Origin: Lysobacter_F sp035645555
GTDB lineage: Bacteria; Pseudomonadota; Gammaproteobacteria; Xanthomonadales; Xanthomonadaceae
Length of the DNA: 8,101 nt
Assembly (NCBI GenBank): GCA_035645555.1
Contig: DASQMI010000004.1
Location: 1-8,101, forward strand
Direction: 5' to 3'
The position numbers and the translations under genes were made by a program. Every line of letters starts with the position of its first letter. Position 1 is the first letter of the stretch. Below are positions 1-5,757 of the stretch, one piece after another. The notes under the pieces were generated by a model, which saw nothing but the letters and a program-made list of their open reading frames with translations, was not told the DNA's origin and did not search any database.

Positions 1-86
1 AGCTCGCGCGCATGCTCGGCGGCGTGGAGCTCACCCGCGAGGCGCGCGCCGCGGCGAAGCGGCTCCTGCGTGGCGTGACCGCGTAG
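1..86 (+). CDS. recN: RecN DNA repair ATPase, C-terminal end (5' truncated by window)
   Basis: Only the last 27 codons are present, read from base 3 to a TAG at 84-86. The peptide contains ARMLGGVELTREARAAAKRL, which matches the end of RecN (E. coli RecN has a VARLLGGSEVT-type sequence followed by an AKELL helix). RecN is an SMC-like cytoplasmic ATPase that acts in recombinational repair of double-strand breaks. Its position beside bamE fits: recN and bamE are neighbours on the same strand in E. coli, and here fur and a DUF2199 gene lie between them. The call rests on a short tail plus synteny. The catalytic part lies outside the window. Confidence 0.82.
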   Translation, partial: LARMLGGVELTREARAAAKRLLRGVTA

Positions 87-191
87 AAGGCGGCGGTTCG
101 ATACTCCGAAGCTCCGGATCCAGGGAGCTCCGGCCGGTGCGGTCGCCTTTTATCGAGTACAGAACCCGAAGTGCCGTGCCACTCGCCGGCC

Positions 192-722
192 TTACCGCTG
201 TGGCGGCAGACGGCTGTAGGCGAGCGCGCGATGCGCGGAAATGCCCGCGTGCTGCTCATCCTCCAGCGGATGCCCGGTCCCGACCAGCCGGAACGCCGGC
301 CGCATCTCGTCGTGCAGGCGTACCCGCACCGCCAGCCCTTCCGTGCTGATCTCGAACAGCCGCGGGACGTGATTGGCGAGCTCGCCTTCGAGTTCCGGCA
401 GGCGGTCGTTGCCGCGCTCGTCCCACATCCGGCGGGCGAGCTGCCAGTCGGCGCGCTCGAGCCGCACCCAGGCGCCGATCGAATACACGTCGGCGATGCC
501 CTGCACCTTCAGCGGGATCACCCCCCGCATGAAGAACTGCTCGCCGCCGATCGCGCAGAAACTGCTGTCGCAGAACGTGTCCGGCGCGCAGCGCGCATCC
601 GCGTCGAGCCGCCGGTACGCGTCCGGCCAGCGGAACGCCAGCGCCGGCTCGTCCAGCGTCACCCATTCGCCGCAGCAGGTGCAGCGCACCAGCACCGCGT
701 GGTGGCGGACCGCCTCACCCAC
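192..722 (-). CDS. DUF2199 domain protein, cysteine-rich, start overlapping fur
   Basis: This gene encodes about 176 residues of unknown function. It opens with a cysteine knuckle, VRCTCCGEW (Cys14, 16, 17 counted from the GTG at 720-722), followed by further cysteines at 45, 51 and 56. The stretch FCAIGGEQFFMRGVIPLKV and then YSIGAWVRLER is the conserved core I recognise from DUF2199 proteins (usually CxxCG, then GEDFFVRG and a WVSL-like strand). The open frame runs further upstream to 875, but that part is low-complexity Arg/Ser sequence antisense in frame to fur, so I reject it. GTG 720-722 overlaps the fur stop by 8 bases, which suggests co-transcription and coupled translation. GTG 693-695 is an alternative start and would begin just before the cysteine motif. 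Neither has a strong ribosome binding site. The cysteines could bind zinc, but that is inference. Confidence 0.72.
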   Translation of the reverse strand: MGEAVRHHAVLVRCTCCGEWVTLDEPALAFRWPDAYRRLDADARCAPDTFCDSSFCAIGGEQFFMRGVIPLKVQGIADVYSIGAWVRLERADWQLARRMWDERGNDRLPELEGELANHVPRLFEISTEGLAVRVRLHDEMRPAFRLVGTGHPLEDEQHAGISAHRALAYSRLPPQR

Positions 723-1119
723 GCTTGCGGCGCACGTAGAGCACGAGCGAGTGCTCCTCGATCTCGTAGCCGTACTTCGCGGCGATCTGCCGCTGCAGCT
801 CCTCGATCTCGGCGCTCTCGAACTCGATGATCTTGCCGGTCTCGAGATCGACCATGTGGTCGTGGTGCGTTCCACGGTCGAGCTCGTACACGGATTGGCC
901 GGATTCGAAGTTGTGCTTCAGCACCAGCCCGGCGTTCTCGAACTGGGTCAGCACGCGGTACACCGTGGCCAGGCCGATCTCCTCGCCGTCCTCGAGCAGC
1001 TGGCGGTAGATGTCCTCGGCGGTCATGTGCCGCGGCTTCGCTTTCTCGAGCAGCTCGAGAATGCGCATGCGCGGATGGGTCACCTTCAGCCCGGCGCGGC
1101 GCAGATCCTGCGATTCCAT
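715..1119 (-). CDS. fur: Ferric uptake regulator Fur
   Basis: This is a 134-residue cytoplasmic repressor that binds Fe2+ and shuts off iron-uptake genes. The N-terminal winged helix has the typical start LRRAGLKVTHPRMRILELL (residues 6-24) and the recognition helix LATVYRVLTQFENAGLV (50-66). The C-terminal dimerisation and metal domain has HHDHM (85-89) and IIEF (97-100), and ends in EEHSLVLYVR. Candidate metal ligands are His31, Glu79, His86, His88, Glu99, Glu106 and His123. There is no cysteine anywhere in the protein: the DHM-V-D-L-E-T segment replaces the CxxC seen in E. coli Fur. The ATG at 1117-1119 has GAGG just upstream (GAGGGCTTCATG). The gene is divergent from bamE, an arrangement known from Xanthomonas (fur/omlA), and its stop overlaps the DUF2199 gene. 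Zur, the closest alternative, lacks this signature, so I am confident of Fur. Confidence 0.96.
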   Translation of the reverse strand: MESQDLRRAGLKVTHPRMRILELLEKAKPRHMTAEDIYRQLLEDGEEIGLATVYRVLTQFENAGLVLKHNFESGQSVYELDRGTHHDHMVDLETGKIIEFESAEIEELQRQIAAKYGYEIEEHSLVLYVRRKRG

Positions 1120-1199
1120 GAAGCCCTCGTCTGCTCGTCGGTGGCGCGGCGCAACGCCGGGTGAATCCGGCGCCGGCGTAAGCGCGTCGCGGCGCCGTC

Positions 1200-1210
1200 A
1201 GTGTATCATC
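1200..1210. promoter_or_regulatory. Possible shared fur/bamE divergent promoter core
   Basis: The 126-base gap between fur and bamE is GC-rich except for one AT-containing stretch, TGTATCATC. On the plus strand TATCAT (1204-1209) matches a -10 box at 5 of 6 positions, 36 bases before the bamE ATG. On the minus strand TACACT (1205-1200) matches at 4 of 6, about 80 bases before the fur ATG. I find no convincing -35 hexamer for either direction and no recognisable Fur box. If both -10 elements are used, the two promoters overlap and would compete. Confidence 0.35.
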
Positions 1211-1245
1211 CGGCGCTCACGCGAAACCCGCCCAGGCCCGCTCCG

Positions 1246-1650
1246 ATGCGCAAGCTTCTGCTCGTTCTTCTCACCGCCCTCGTGACCTCGGGCTGCGGCA
1301 TCCTCTACCGGCAGCCGGTGTACCAGGGCAACCTGCTCGAGAAGAACGCGGTCGACCAGCTGCAGGCGGGCATGAGCAAGCAGCAGGTGCTCAACCTGCT
1401 CGGCACGCCGTCGGTGGCCGATCCGTTCCACCACTCGCGCTGGGACTACACCGCCTCGCAACGCGTCGGTCGCCGTGGCCGCACCGAGGTGAAGAACCTC
1501 GTGCTGTTCTTCGAAGGCGACCAGCTCGCGCGCTGGGAAGGCGACTACTTCCCCGAGCAGGACGAACAGCTCGTGCGCGACGCCTACCGGCAATTCGGCC
1601 CGAACCTGCCGAAGGAAAAAGACAAGGACCGCCGCCGCCGCGGCCGCTGA
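1246..1650 (+). CDS. bamE: Outer membrane protein assembly factor BamE (OmlA/SmpA lipoprotein)
   Basis: This is a 134-residue lipoprotein of the BAM complex, which folds beta-barrel proteins into the outer membrane. The start at 1246 gives MRKLLLVLLTALVTSGCG, a short lipoprotein signal with lipobox T-S-G-C and the lipidated Cys17. An upstream start in the same frame (1201) would place 15 non-signal residues in front and is unlikely. The family signature follows: YRQPVYQGNLL (21-31), then AGMSKQQVLNLLGTPSVADPF (41-61) and the W-x-Y strand (66-68). The usual E. coli length is about 113; the extra length here is a C-terminal tail rich in Lys and Arg (PKEKDKDRRRRGR). The gene converges on rnfH with only 3 bases between the stop codons. 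The ribosome binding site is weak. Confidence 0.95.
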   Translation: MRKLLLVLLTALVTSGCGILYRQPVYQGNLLEKNAVDQLQAGMSKQQVLNLLGTPSVADPFHHSRWDYTASQRVGRRGRTEVKNLVLFFEGDQLARWEGDYFPEQDEQLVRDAYRQFGPNLPKEKDKDRRRRGR

Positions 1651-1653
1651 GCC

Positions 1654-1929
1654 TCAGCGCGGTTTCGGCCGGCGTGCCTCGACGCGCCGCCGACGCGCCT
1701 CCTTCGGATCCGCGAGCAGCGGGCGCAGCACCTCGACCCGATCGCCGGGCTGCAGACGACAGTCCAGCGCCACGCGCTCGCCGAACACCGCACAGCCGGC
1801 GATCGCTGCCGGATCGATCCCCGCGGTGCGCAGCGCGTCTTCCACGCACGCTCCCGCCGGCAGCTCCAGCTCCACCGCCTGGAAGCGGCGCGGCCACGCC
1901 TGCACCACGCTGACGCGCAGCTCGCTCAT
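1654..1929 (-). CDS. rnfH: RnfH family ubiquitin-like protein (RatB)
   Basis: This 91-residue protein has the beta-grasp, ubiquitin-like fold of the RnfH/UPF0125 family. It starts MSELRVSVVQAWP and shows the two family hallmarks: a central AGCAVFGERV segment (45-53) and GDRVEVLRPLLADPKEARRR (62-81). The family is named from the rnf electron-transport cluster, but the ratA-linked copies have no settled biochemical role and are sometimes called the RatB partner of RatA. The ATG shares an ATGA with the ratA stop (1926-1929) and has GAGG four bases upstream, so the pair is almost certainly translated as a coupled operon. The basic, Arg-rich tail is typical of the family. Confidence 0.92.
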   Translation of the reverse strand: MSELRVSVVQAWPRRFQAVELELPAGACVEDALRTAGIDPAAIAGCAVFGERVALDCRLQPGDRVEVLRPLLADPKEARRRRVEARRPKPR

Positions 1930-2357
1930 GCGGCCTCGCGGTCGGCGACGCGCACGAAATCGTCCACCATGCGGTCGGCCAAGCTCTGGAACCCGAGCGA
2001 CAGCGCCGGGCCGAGCATCTTCACGGTCGGCTCGAACTCCAGCGTGAGGGTGACCTTGCACGCCGACTCGTCCAGCACGTGGAACTCCCAACGCCCGCTC
2101 AGGCGCTTGAACGGACCGTCGACCAGCGCCAGGTCGATGTGATGCGGCGGGACGAGGGTGTTGCGGGTGACGAACCAGGTACGCAGCGCGCCCAGTCGCA
2201 CGTCCAGCCGCGCCACCAGCATGTCGGCGCCCTGCTCCATCACCTCGGCGCGCTCGCACCATTCGAACCGGCGCGGGTACGCGGCGACGTCGTTGACCAG
2301 CGCGAACATGCGCGAAGCGGCGTGTTCGACCAGGGCGGAACGGCGGATGGACGGCAT
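1926..2357 (-). CDS. ratA: RatA family START/coenzyme Q-binding-like protein
   Basis: This 143-residue protein belongs to the SRPBCC/START fold, polyketide cyclase-like, COQ10 group. Its motifs match E. coli RatA: start MPSIRRSALV, VNDVAAYP (21-28), LVDGPFKRLSGRWEF (78-92) and ACKVTLTLEFEPT (99-111). E. coli RatA was reported as a toxin that blocks 70S ribosome association, while its mitochondrial relative COQ10 binds ubiquinone. Which role applies here cannot be read from the sequence. I chose ATG 2355-2357 because it aligns with the family start; an in-frame ATG at 2376-2378 would add seven residues. Neither has a Shine-Dalgarno sequence. The start codon is back-to-back with smpB across 37 bases, and the stop overlaps rnfH. 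Confidence 0.93.
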   Translation of the reverse strand: MPSIRRSALVEHAASRMFALVNDVAAYPRRFEWCERAEVMEQGADMLVARLDVRLGALRTWFVTRNTLVPPHHIDLALVDGPFKRLSGRWEFHVLDESACKVTLTLEFEPTVKMLGPALSLGFQSLADRMVDDFVRVADREAA

Positions 2358-2359
2358 GC

Positions 2360-2388
2360 TTGGGTCGGCTGGCCGCATCGGGGACAAT
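2360..2388 (+). promoter_or_regulatory. Candidate smpB promoter giving a leaderless mRNA
   Basis: TTGGGT (2360-2365, 3 of 6 match to -35) and GACAAT (2383-2388, 4 of 6 match to -10) are separated by exactly 17 bases. The last base of the -10 lies 7 bases before the A of the smpB ATG, so transcription would start at or next to the start codon. No Shine-Dalgarno sequence is present in front of the ATG. The hexamers are imperfect, so this is a prediction. Confidence 0.45.
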
Positions 2389-2394
2389 GCCCGG

Positions 2395-2907
2395 ATGACG
2401 ACGCAATCGCAGAAAAAGGCCGCCAAGGATAAGGGAAAGGGCGGCGCCGGCGGCACCATCGCGCTGAACAAGCGCGCGCGCCACGAATATCACCTCGAGC
2501 AGCGCTACGAGGCGGGGCTCGCGCTGCAGGGCTGGGAGCTCAAGGCCATCCGCGCCGGACGCGCCAACATCGGTGAGGCCTACGCGCTGATCCGCGACGG
2601 CGAGCTGTTCCTGTTCAACGCGCAGATCACCCCGCTGATTTCGGCCTCCACCCACGTGGTTCCGGAGGAGCGCCGCACCCGCAAGCTGCTGCTGCACCGG
2701 CGCGAGATCGACAACCTGATCGGCCGCGTGCAACGCGAGGGCTACACGCTGATTCCCACCGCCCTGTACTGGAAGGGCAACCGGATCAAGGCCGAACTCG
2801 CGTTGGCCAAAGGCAAGCAGGAGCACGACAAGCGCGACGCCAGCCGCGACCGCGACTGGGCGCGCGAGAAGCAGCGGCTGATGCGCCGCCACAACCGCGA
2901 CGCCTAG
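2395..2907 (+). CDS. smpB: SsrA-binding protein SmpB
   Basis: SmpB (170 residues) binds the tRNA-like end of tmRNA and delivers it to stalled ribosomes for trans-translation. The OB-fold core begins TIALNKRARHEYHLEQRYEA (21-40) and contains the signature GLALQGWELKAIRAGRANI (41-59), then ITPLISASTHV (78-88), RTRKLLLHR (94-102) and REGYTLIPTALYWKGNRIK (114-132). The functional tail AKGKQEHDKR, followed by RDWAREKQRLMRR (153-165), enters the mRNA channel in the family structure. The N-terminus is a few residues longer than in E. coli SmpB (160 residues) and is Lys/Gly-rich. The open frame extends upstream to 2158, but that part lies antisense in ratA; 2395 fits the family start. The partner RNA ssrA lies downstream beyond the kinase gene. 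The 3' end converges on the kinase with a 6-base gap. Confidence 0.97.
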   Translation: MTTQSQKKAAKDKGKGGAGGTIALNKRARHEYHLEQRYEAGLALQGWELKAIRAGRANIGEAYALIRDGELFLFNAQITPLISASTHVVPEERRTRKLLLHRREIDNLIGRVQREGYTLIPTALYWKGNRIKAELALAKGKQEHDKRDASRDRDWAREKQRLMRRHNRDA

Positions 2908-2913
2908 CGGCGC

Positions 2914-5232
2914 TCAGCTGAGATCCTCCGGCGCGCCGCCGCGACGGTCGCCGGGCCAGCGCGACGCGAGCATGCCGCCGCCCGGTCCGCCCGCAGGCCC
3001 GCTGTCCCCCAGCGGCTCGTCGATCCGCGCACCGTCGGGCTCCGGCGGACCCGGCAGCGTGAACAGGAACGTCGCGCCCACGCCGGGCTCGCCTTCGGCG
3101 CGGATGGTGCCGCCATGGCGCTCGACGATGCGCTTTACCGACGCCAGGCCGATGCCGTGGCCGGCGAATTCGGCCGCACCGTGCAGCCGCTGGAACGGCC
3201 GGAACAGCTTGTCGATGTACGCGGGGTCGAAGCCGGCTCCGTTGTCGCGAATGCAATATTCGGTGAGCCCATCGCGGTTGATTCGCGAATGGAACTCGAT
3301 GCGCGCGTGCTCGCGCTGGCGGGTGAACTTCCAGGCGTTGCCGAACAGGTTGGCGAGCATGTTGCGCAGCAGGGTCGCGTCGCCCATCACGGTCATGCCC
3401 GGCGCGATGCTGACGTCGACCTGACGTTGCGGTTCGGCCATGCGCAGCTCGTCGACAATCTCCGTGGCCATCCGGCTCAGGTCGACGTGTTCGGGCCTGA
3501 GCTCGCTGCGCGCCAGCCGCGACATTTTCAGCAGCGCCTCGATCAGCTCGCCCATGCGGGAAGCGGCCTTGCGCACCCGGTTGAGGTAGCCGATGCCGGC
3601 CTCGTCCAAGCGCGAGCCGTAGCGCTCGGCGAGGATGCGGCTGAATCCCTCGATCGCGCGCAGCGGCGCGCGCAGGTCGTGCGAGACGCTGTACGCGAAC
3701 GCCTCCAGCTCCTGGTTGGTCTGCTGCAGCTCGCGCGTGCGCGCTTCCACGCGCGCCTCCAGGGTGCGATTGAGCGCGCGGATGCGCGCTTCCGCCAGCA
3801 GGCGCTCGGTGACGTCCTCCACCTGCACCAGGCCGGTGATGTCCTGGCCGATGTTGCCGGGCACCGGCGCGTAGGTGAGCTGGGCGTGGCGGGCGATGCT
3901 GCCCTCTCGCTTGAGCCGGCGGGTGGCGCGGTAGACGCCGCCGCGGAAGTTGAACGGCGGATCCGGCGGCAGGGTCGGATCGCGGTCGAACAATGACTCG
4001 AACGGCACCCCGATCAGCGTCTCCGGACGGCGGCCGACGATTTCCGCCAGCGCCGGGTTGACGTCGACGATGCGGCCTTCGCTGTCCAGCAGCGCCTTGC
4101 CGATCGCCGAGTACTGGATCGCCACGCGGAAGCGCATCTCGCTCCGGCGGTAGTCCTCGGTCAACCGGTGCGCGATGCGGCGCGCGCGCGCCTCGGTGTG
4201 CGCCAGCACGCCGGCGATCGCCGACAGCAGCAGCGCGCTGAACAGCCCGAGCTGCAACATGCGATCCAGCGTGGTCAGCTGCGGCGCCGCCACCGACAGC
4301 GGCGGCGAGTGGAACACGATCTGCCAGCGCCGTCCGTACACCATCAGCTCGCGGGTGTGGACGAAGGCCGGATACTGCTCCCAGTCCGACGCCCGGCCGT
4401 ACATCGCCATCAGCTTCGGCTCGCCTTCGGTGATGTCGTACAGCTTGAAGTGCTCGCCGTCGTGCGGCTGGCCGAGCACGTTCTGCAGCAGCGGCTGGAT
4501 GCGGAACGTCAGGGTGACCCAGCCCTGCAGCGCGCGCCGGCGGTCGCCGGCGACGGCCGGACGCTCGCCACCGCGGTAGACCGGCTGCGCCATCGCCAGT
4601 CCGGCCTGCCGGCTCGCGCCGTCGGCGACCAGATCCATCGGCGCGCTCAGCCGCGCCTGCCCGCTTTCCATCGCACGGATCATCACCGCCCGACGGACCG
4701 GGTGCGCGAGCACGTCGTAGCCGATCACGTCCTTGCTGCTGAGCGACATCGGCTCGAAATACAGCACCGGCGCGTATTCCTCGCGCTCGCCGGCAGGGTG
4801 GACCTGCAGGTGCCCGTAGCCGGCGCTCTCCCATTCGCGGATCAGGTCCGGCAGGCGGCTGTGGCGGACGTAGCCGACGAAACCGAGGCCGACCACGGCC
4901 GGGAAGCGCTCGTCGATGTTCAGGCCGGCCACGTAGTCGCGCCATTGCGCCTGGGTGGGCCGCGCCACCGATCCCACCAGCGACACGCCGCTGCGGGTGA
5001 CCAGCTCGTATTGATCCAGCCGCTGCATCAGCAGCGATACGGTCTTCTCGCTTCCGGCGACGAACTCGGCCCGCGCCGCGGTCATCTCACGGTCGCGCGC
5101 CACCATCCAGACCGCCAGCACGAACGCCACGGCGCCGATCAGGACGATCAGCGCCCACATGTAGCCGTGTCGAGGCAGGGGCTGGCTCAGGAGGTGCTGG
5201 TCGCTGGGGTCCTGGCGGCCGTTTTCATTCAT
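2914..5232 (-). CDS. Membrane sensor histidine kinase (CHASE-PAS-HisKA-HATPase)
   Basis: This is a 772-residue inner-membrane sensor kinase. Order of parts: a short cytoplasmic N-terminus; TM1 about 25-45; a periplasmic CHASE-type domain about 83-305, with FPAVVGLGFVGYV (110-122), IGYDVLAHPVRRAVM (170-184) and GLAMAQPVYRGG (211-222); TM2 about 325-345; a PAS domain about 364-475 (GRIVDVNPALAEIVGR); a predicted coiled coil 475-510; HisKA with SVSHDLRAPLRAIEGF and phosphoacceptor His518; and an HATPase domain with N box NMLANLFGNAWKFT (624-637), G1 box DNGAGFD (663-669) and G2 box GHGIGLASVK (691-700). All catalytic motifs look intact. The last 45 or so residues are a Gly/Pro-rich tail. No receiver domain is fused and no response-regulator gene is present in the window, so it looks like an orphan kinase. 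The ligand is unknown; CHASE domains bind small extracellular molecules in other proteins. The gene is divergent from ssrA and convergent with smpB. Confidence 0.93.
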   Translation of the reverse strand: MNENGRQDPSDQHLLSQPLPRHGYMWALIVLIGAVAFVLAVWMVARDREMTAARAEFVAGSEKTVSLLMQRLDQYELVTRSGVSLVGSVARPTQAQWRDYVAGLNIDERFPAVVGLGFVGYVRHSRLPDLIREWESAGYGHLQVHPAGEREEYAPVLYFEPMSLSSKDVIGYDVLAHPVRRAVMIRAMESGQARLSAPMDLVADGASRQAGLAMAQPVYRGGERPAVAGDRRRALQGWVTLTFRIQPLLQNVLGQPHDGEHFKLYDITEGEPKLMAMYGRASDWEQYPAFVHTRELMVYGRRWQIVFHSPPLSVAAPQLTTLDRMLQLGLFSALLLSAIAGVLAHTEARARRIAHRLTEDYRRSEMRFRVAIQYSAIGKALLDSEGRIVDVNPALAEIVGRRPETLIGVPFESLFDRDPTLPPDPPFNFRGGVYRATRRLKREGSIARHAQLTYAPVPGNIGQDITGLVQVEDVTERLLAEARIRALNRTLEARVEARTRELQQTNQELEAFAYSVSHDLRAPLRAIEGFSRILAERYGSRLDEAGIGYLNRVRKAASRMGELIEALLKMSRLARSELRPEHVDLSRMATEIVDELRMAEPQRQVDVSIAPGMTVMGDATLLRNMLANLFGNAWKFTRQREHARIEFHSRINRDGLTEYCIRDNGAGFDPAYIDKLFRPFQRLHGAAEFAGHGIGLASVKRIVERHGGTIRAEGEPGVGATFLFTLPGPPEPDGARIDEPLGDSGPAGGPGGGMLASRWPGDRRGGAPEDLS

Positions 5233-5294
5233 CCGTCACGATAGTTAACAGCCGTTTTGCTAGCGCCGCGTGAACGGACGCCGCGCGGCCGCGC

Positions 5295-5323
5295 TTGGGA
5301 GCGCCTGCCTGCGGCCCTATACT
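5295..5323 (+). promoter_or_regulatory. ssrA promoter (sigma70 type)
   Basis: TTGGGA (5295-5300, 4 of 6 match to -35) and TATACT (5318-5323, 5 of 6 match to -10) are spaced by 17 bases. Transcription would start near 5330, leaving roughly 22 bases of 5' leader to be removed by RNase P before the mature tmRNA end at 5352. This is the best-formed promoter in the window, as expected for an abundant stable RNA. Confidence 0.8.
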
Positions 5324-5351
5324 GGTTCCGTCAGCGCGTTACGAGTTCCCC

Positions 5352-5704
<353 letters not shown>

Positions 5705-5708
5705 ACCC

Positions 5709-5744
5709 AAAAAGAAAGGCCCGCTCACGCGGGCCTTTCTTTTT
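5709..5744. terminator. Bidirectional intrinsic terminator between ssrA and the RND gene
   Basis: The arms 5709-5724 and 5729-5744 are perfect 16-base complements around a TCAC loop. A GC core (GGCCCGC/GCGGGCC) is flanked by A-rich sequence on the left and T-rich sequence on the right (CTTTCTTTTT). Because the arms run from A tract to T tract, the same hairpin gives a U tail on both strands. It begins 5 bases after the tmRNA CCA and ends 13 bases before the RND stop codon, so it should end both transcripts. Confidence 0.93.
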
Positions 5745-5757
5745 GCCGCATTCCGCG

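Noticed and set aside
87..191. Short direct repeat AGCTCCGG (110-117 and 126-133) and a TTTT tract in the gap between recN and the DUF2199 gene
   Set aside because: The repeat is only 8 bases in GC-rich DNA, and I could not build a stable hairpin leading into the T tract, so I do not call a terminator or mobile-element remnant.
1930..2892. N-terminal extension of the rnfH frame to 412 codons
   Set aside because: The upstream part lies out of frame over ratA and antisense to smpB. RnfH proteins are about 90-100 residues, and the ATGA overlap with ratA marks the true start.
1926..2907. Classical toxin-antitoxin module suggested by the name RatA and its partner RnfH (RatB)
   Set aside because: Both proteins are conserved housekeeping neighbours of smpB with no antitoxin-like features. 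The toxin report for E. coli RatA does not establish a two-part module here.
2786..4945. A 719-codon minus-strand frame overlapping the histidine kinase
   Set aside because: It is a shifted frame of the kinase gene, made of Arg/Ala/Pro-rich sequence with no domain. The kinase frame carries all the expected motifs.
4168..5244. A 358-codon plus-strand frame opposite the kinase sensor domain
   Set aside because: It is antisense to a recognisable CHASE/PAS protein, has no homology I can recognise, and is low in complexity.
5233..5260. Possible promoter for the kinase around GTTAACTATCG on the minus strand
   Set aside because: The best -10 match is 3 of 6 or lower and no -35 is visible at proper spacing. 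The palindromes GTTAAC and GCTAGC look like chance.
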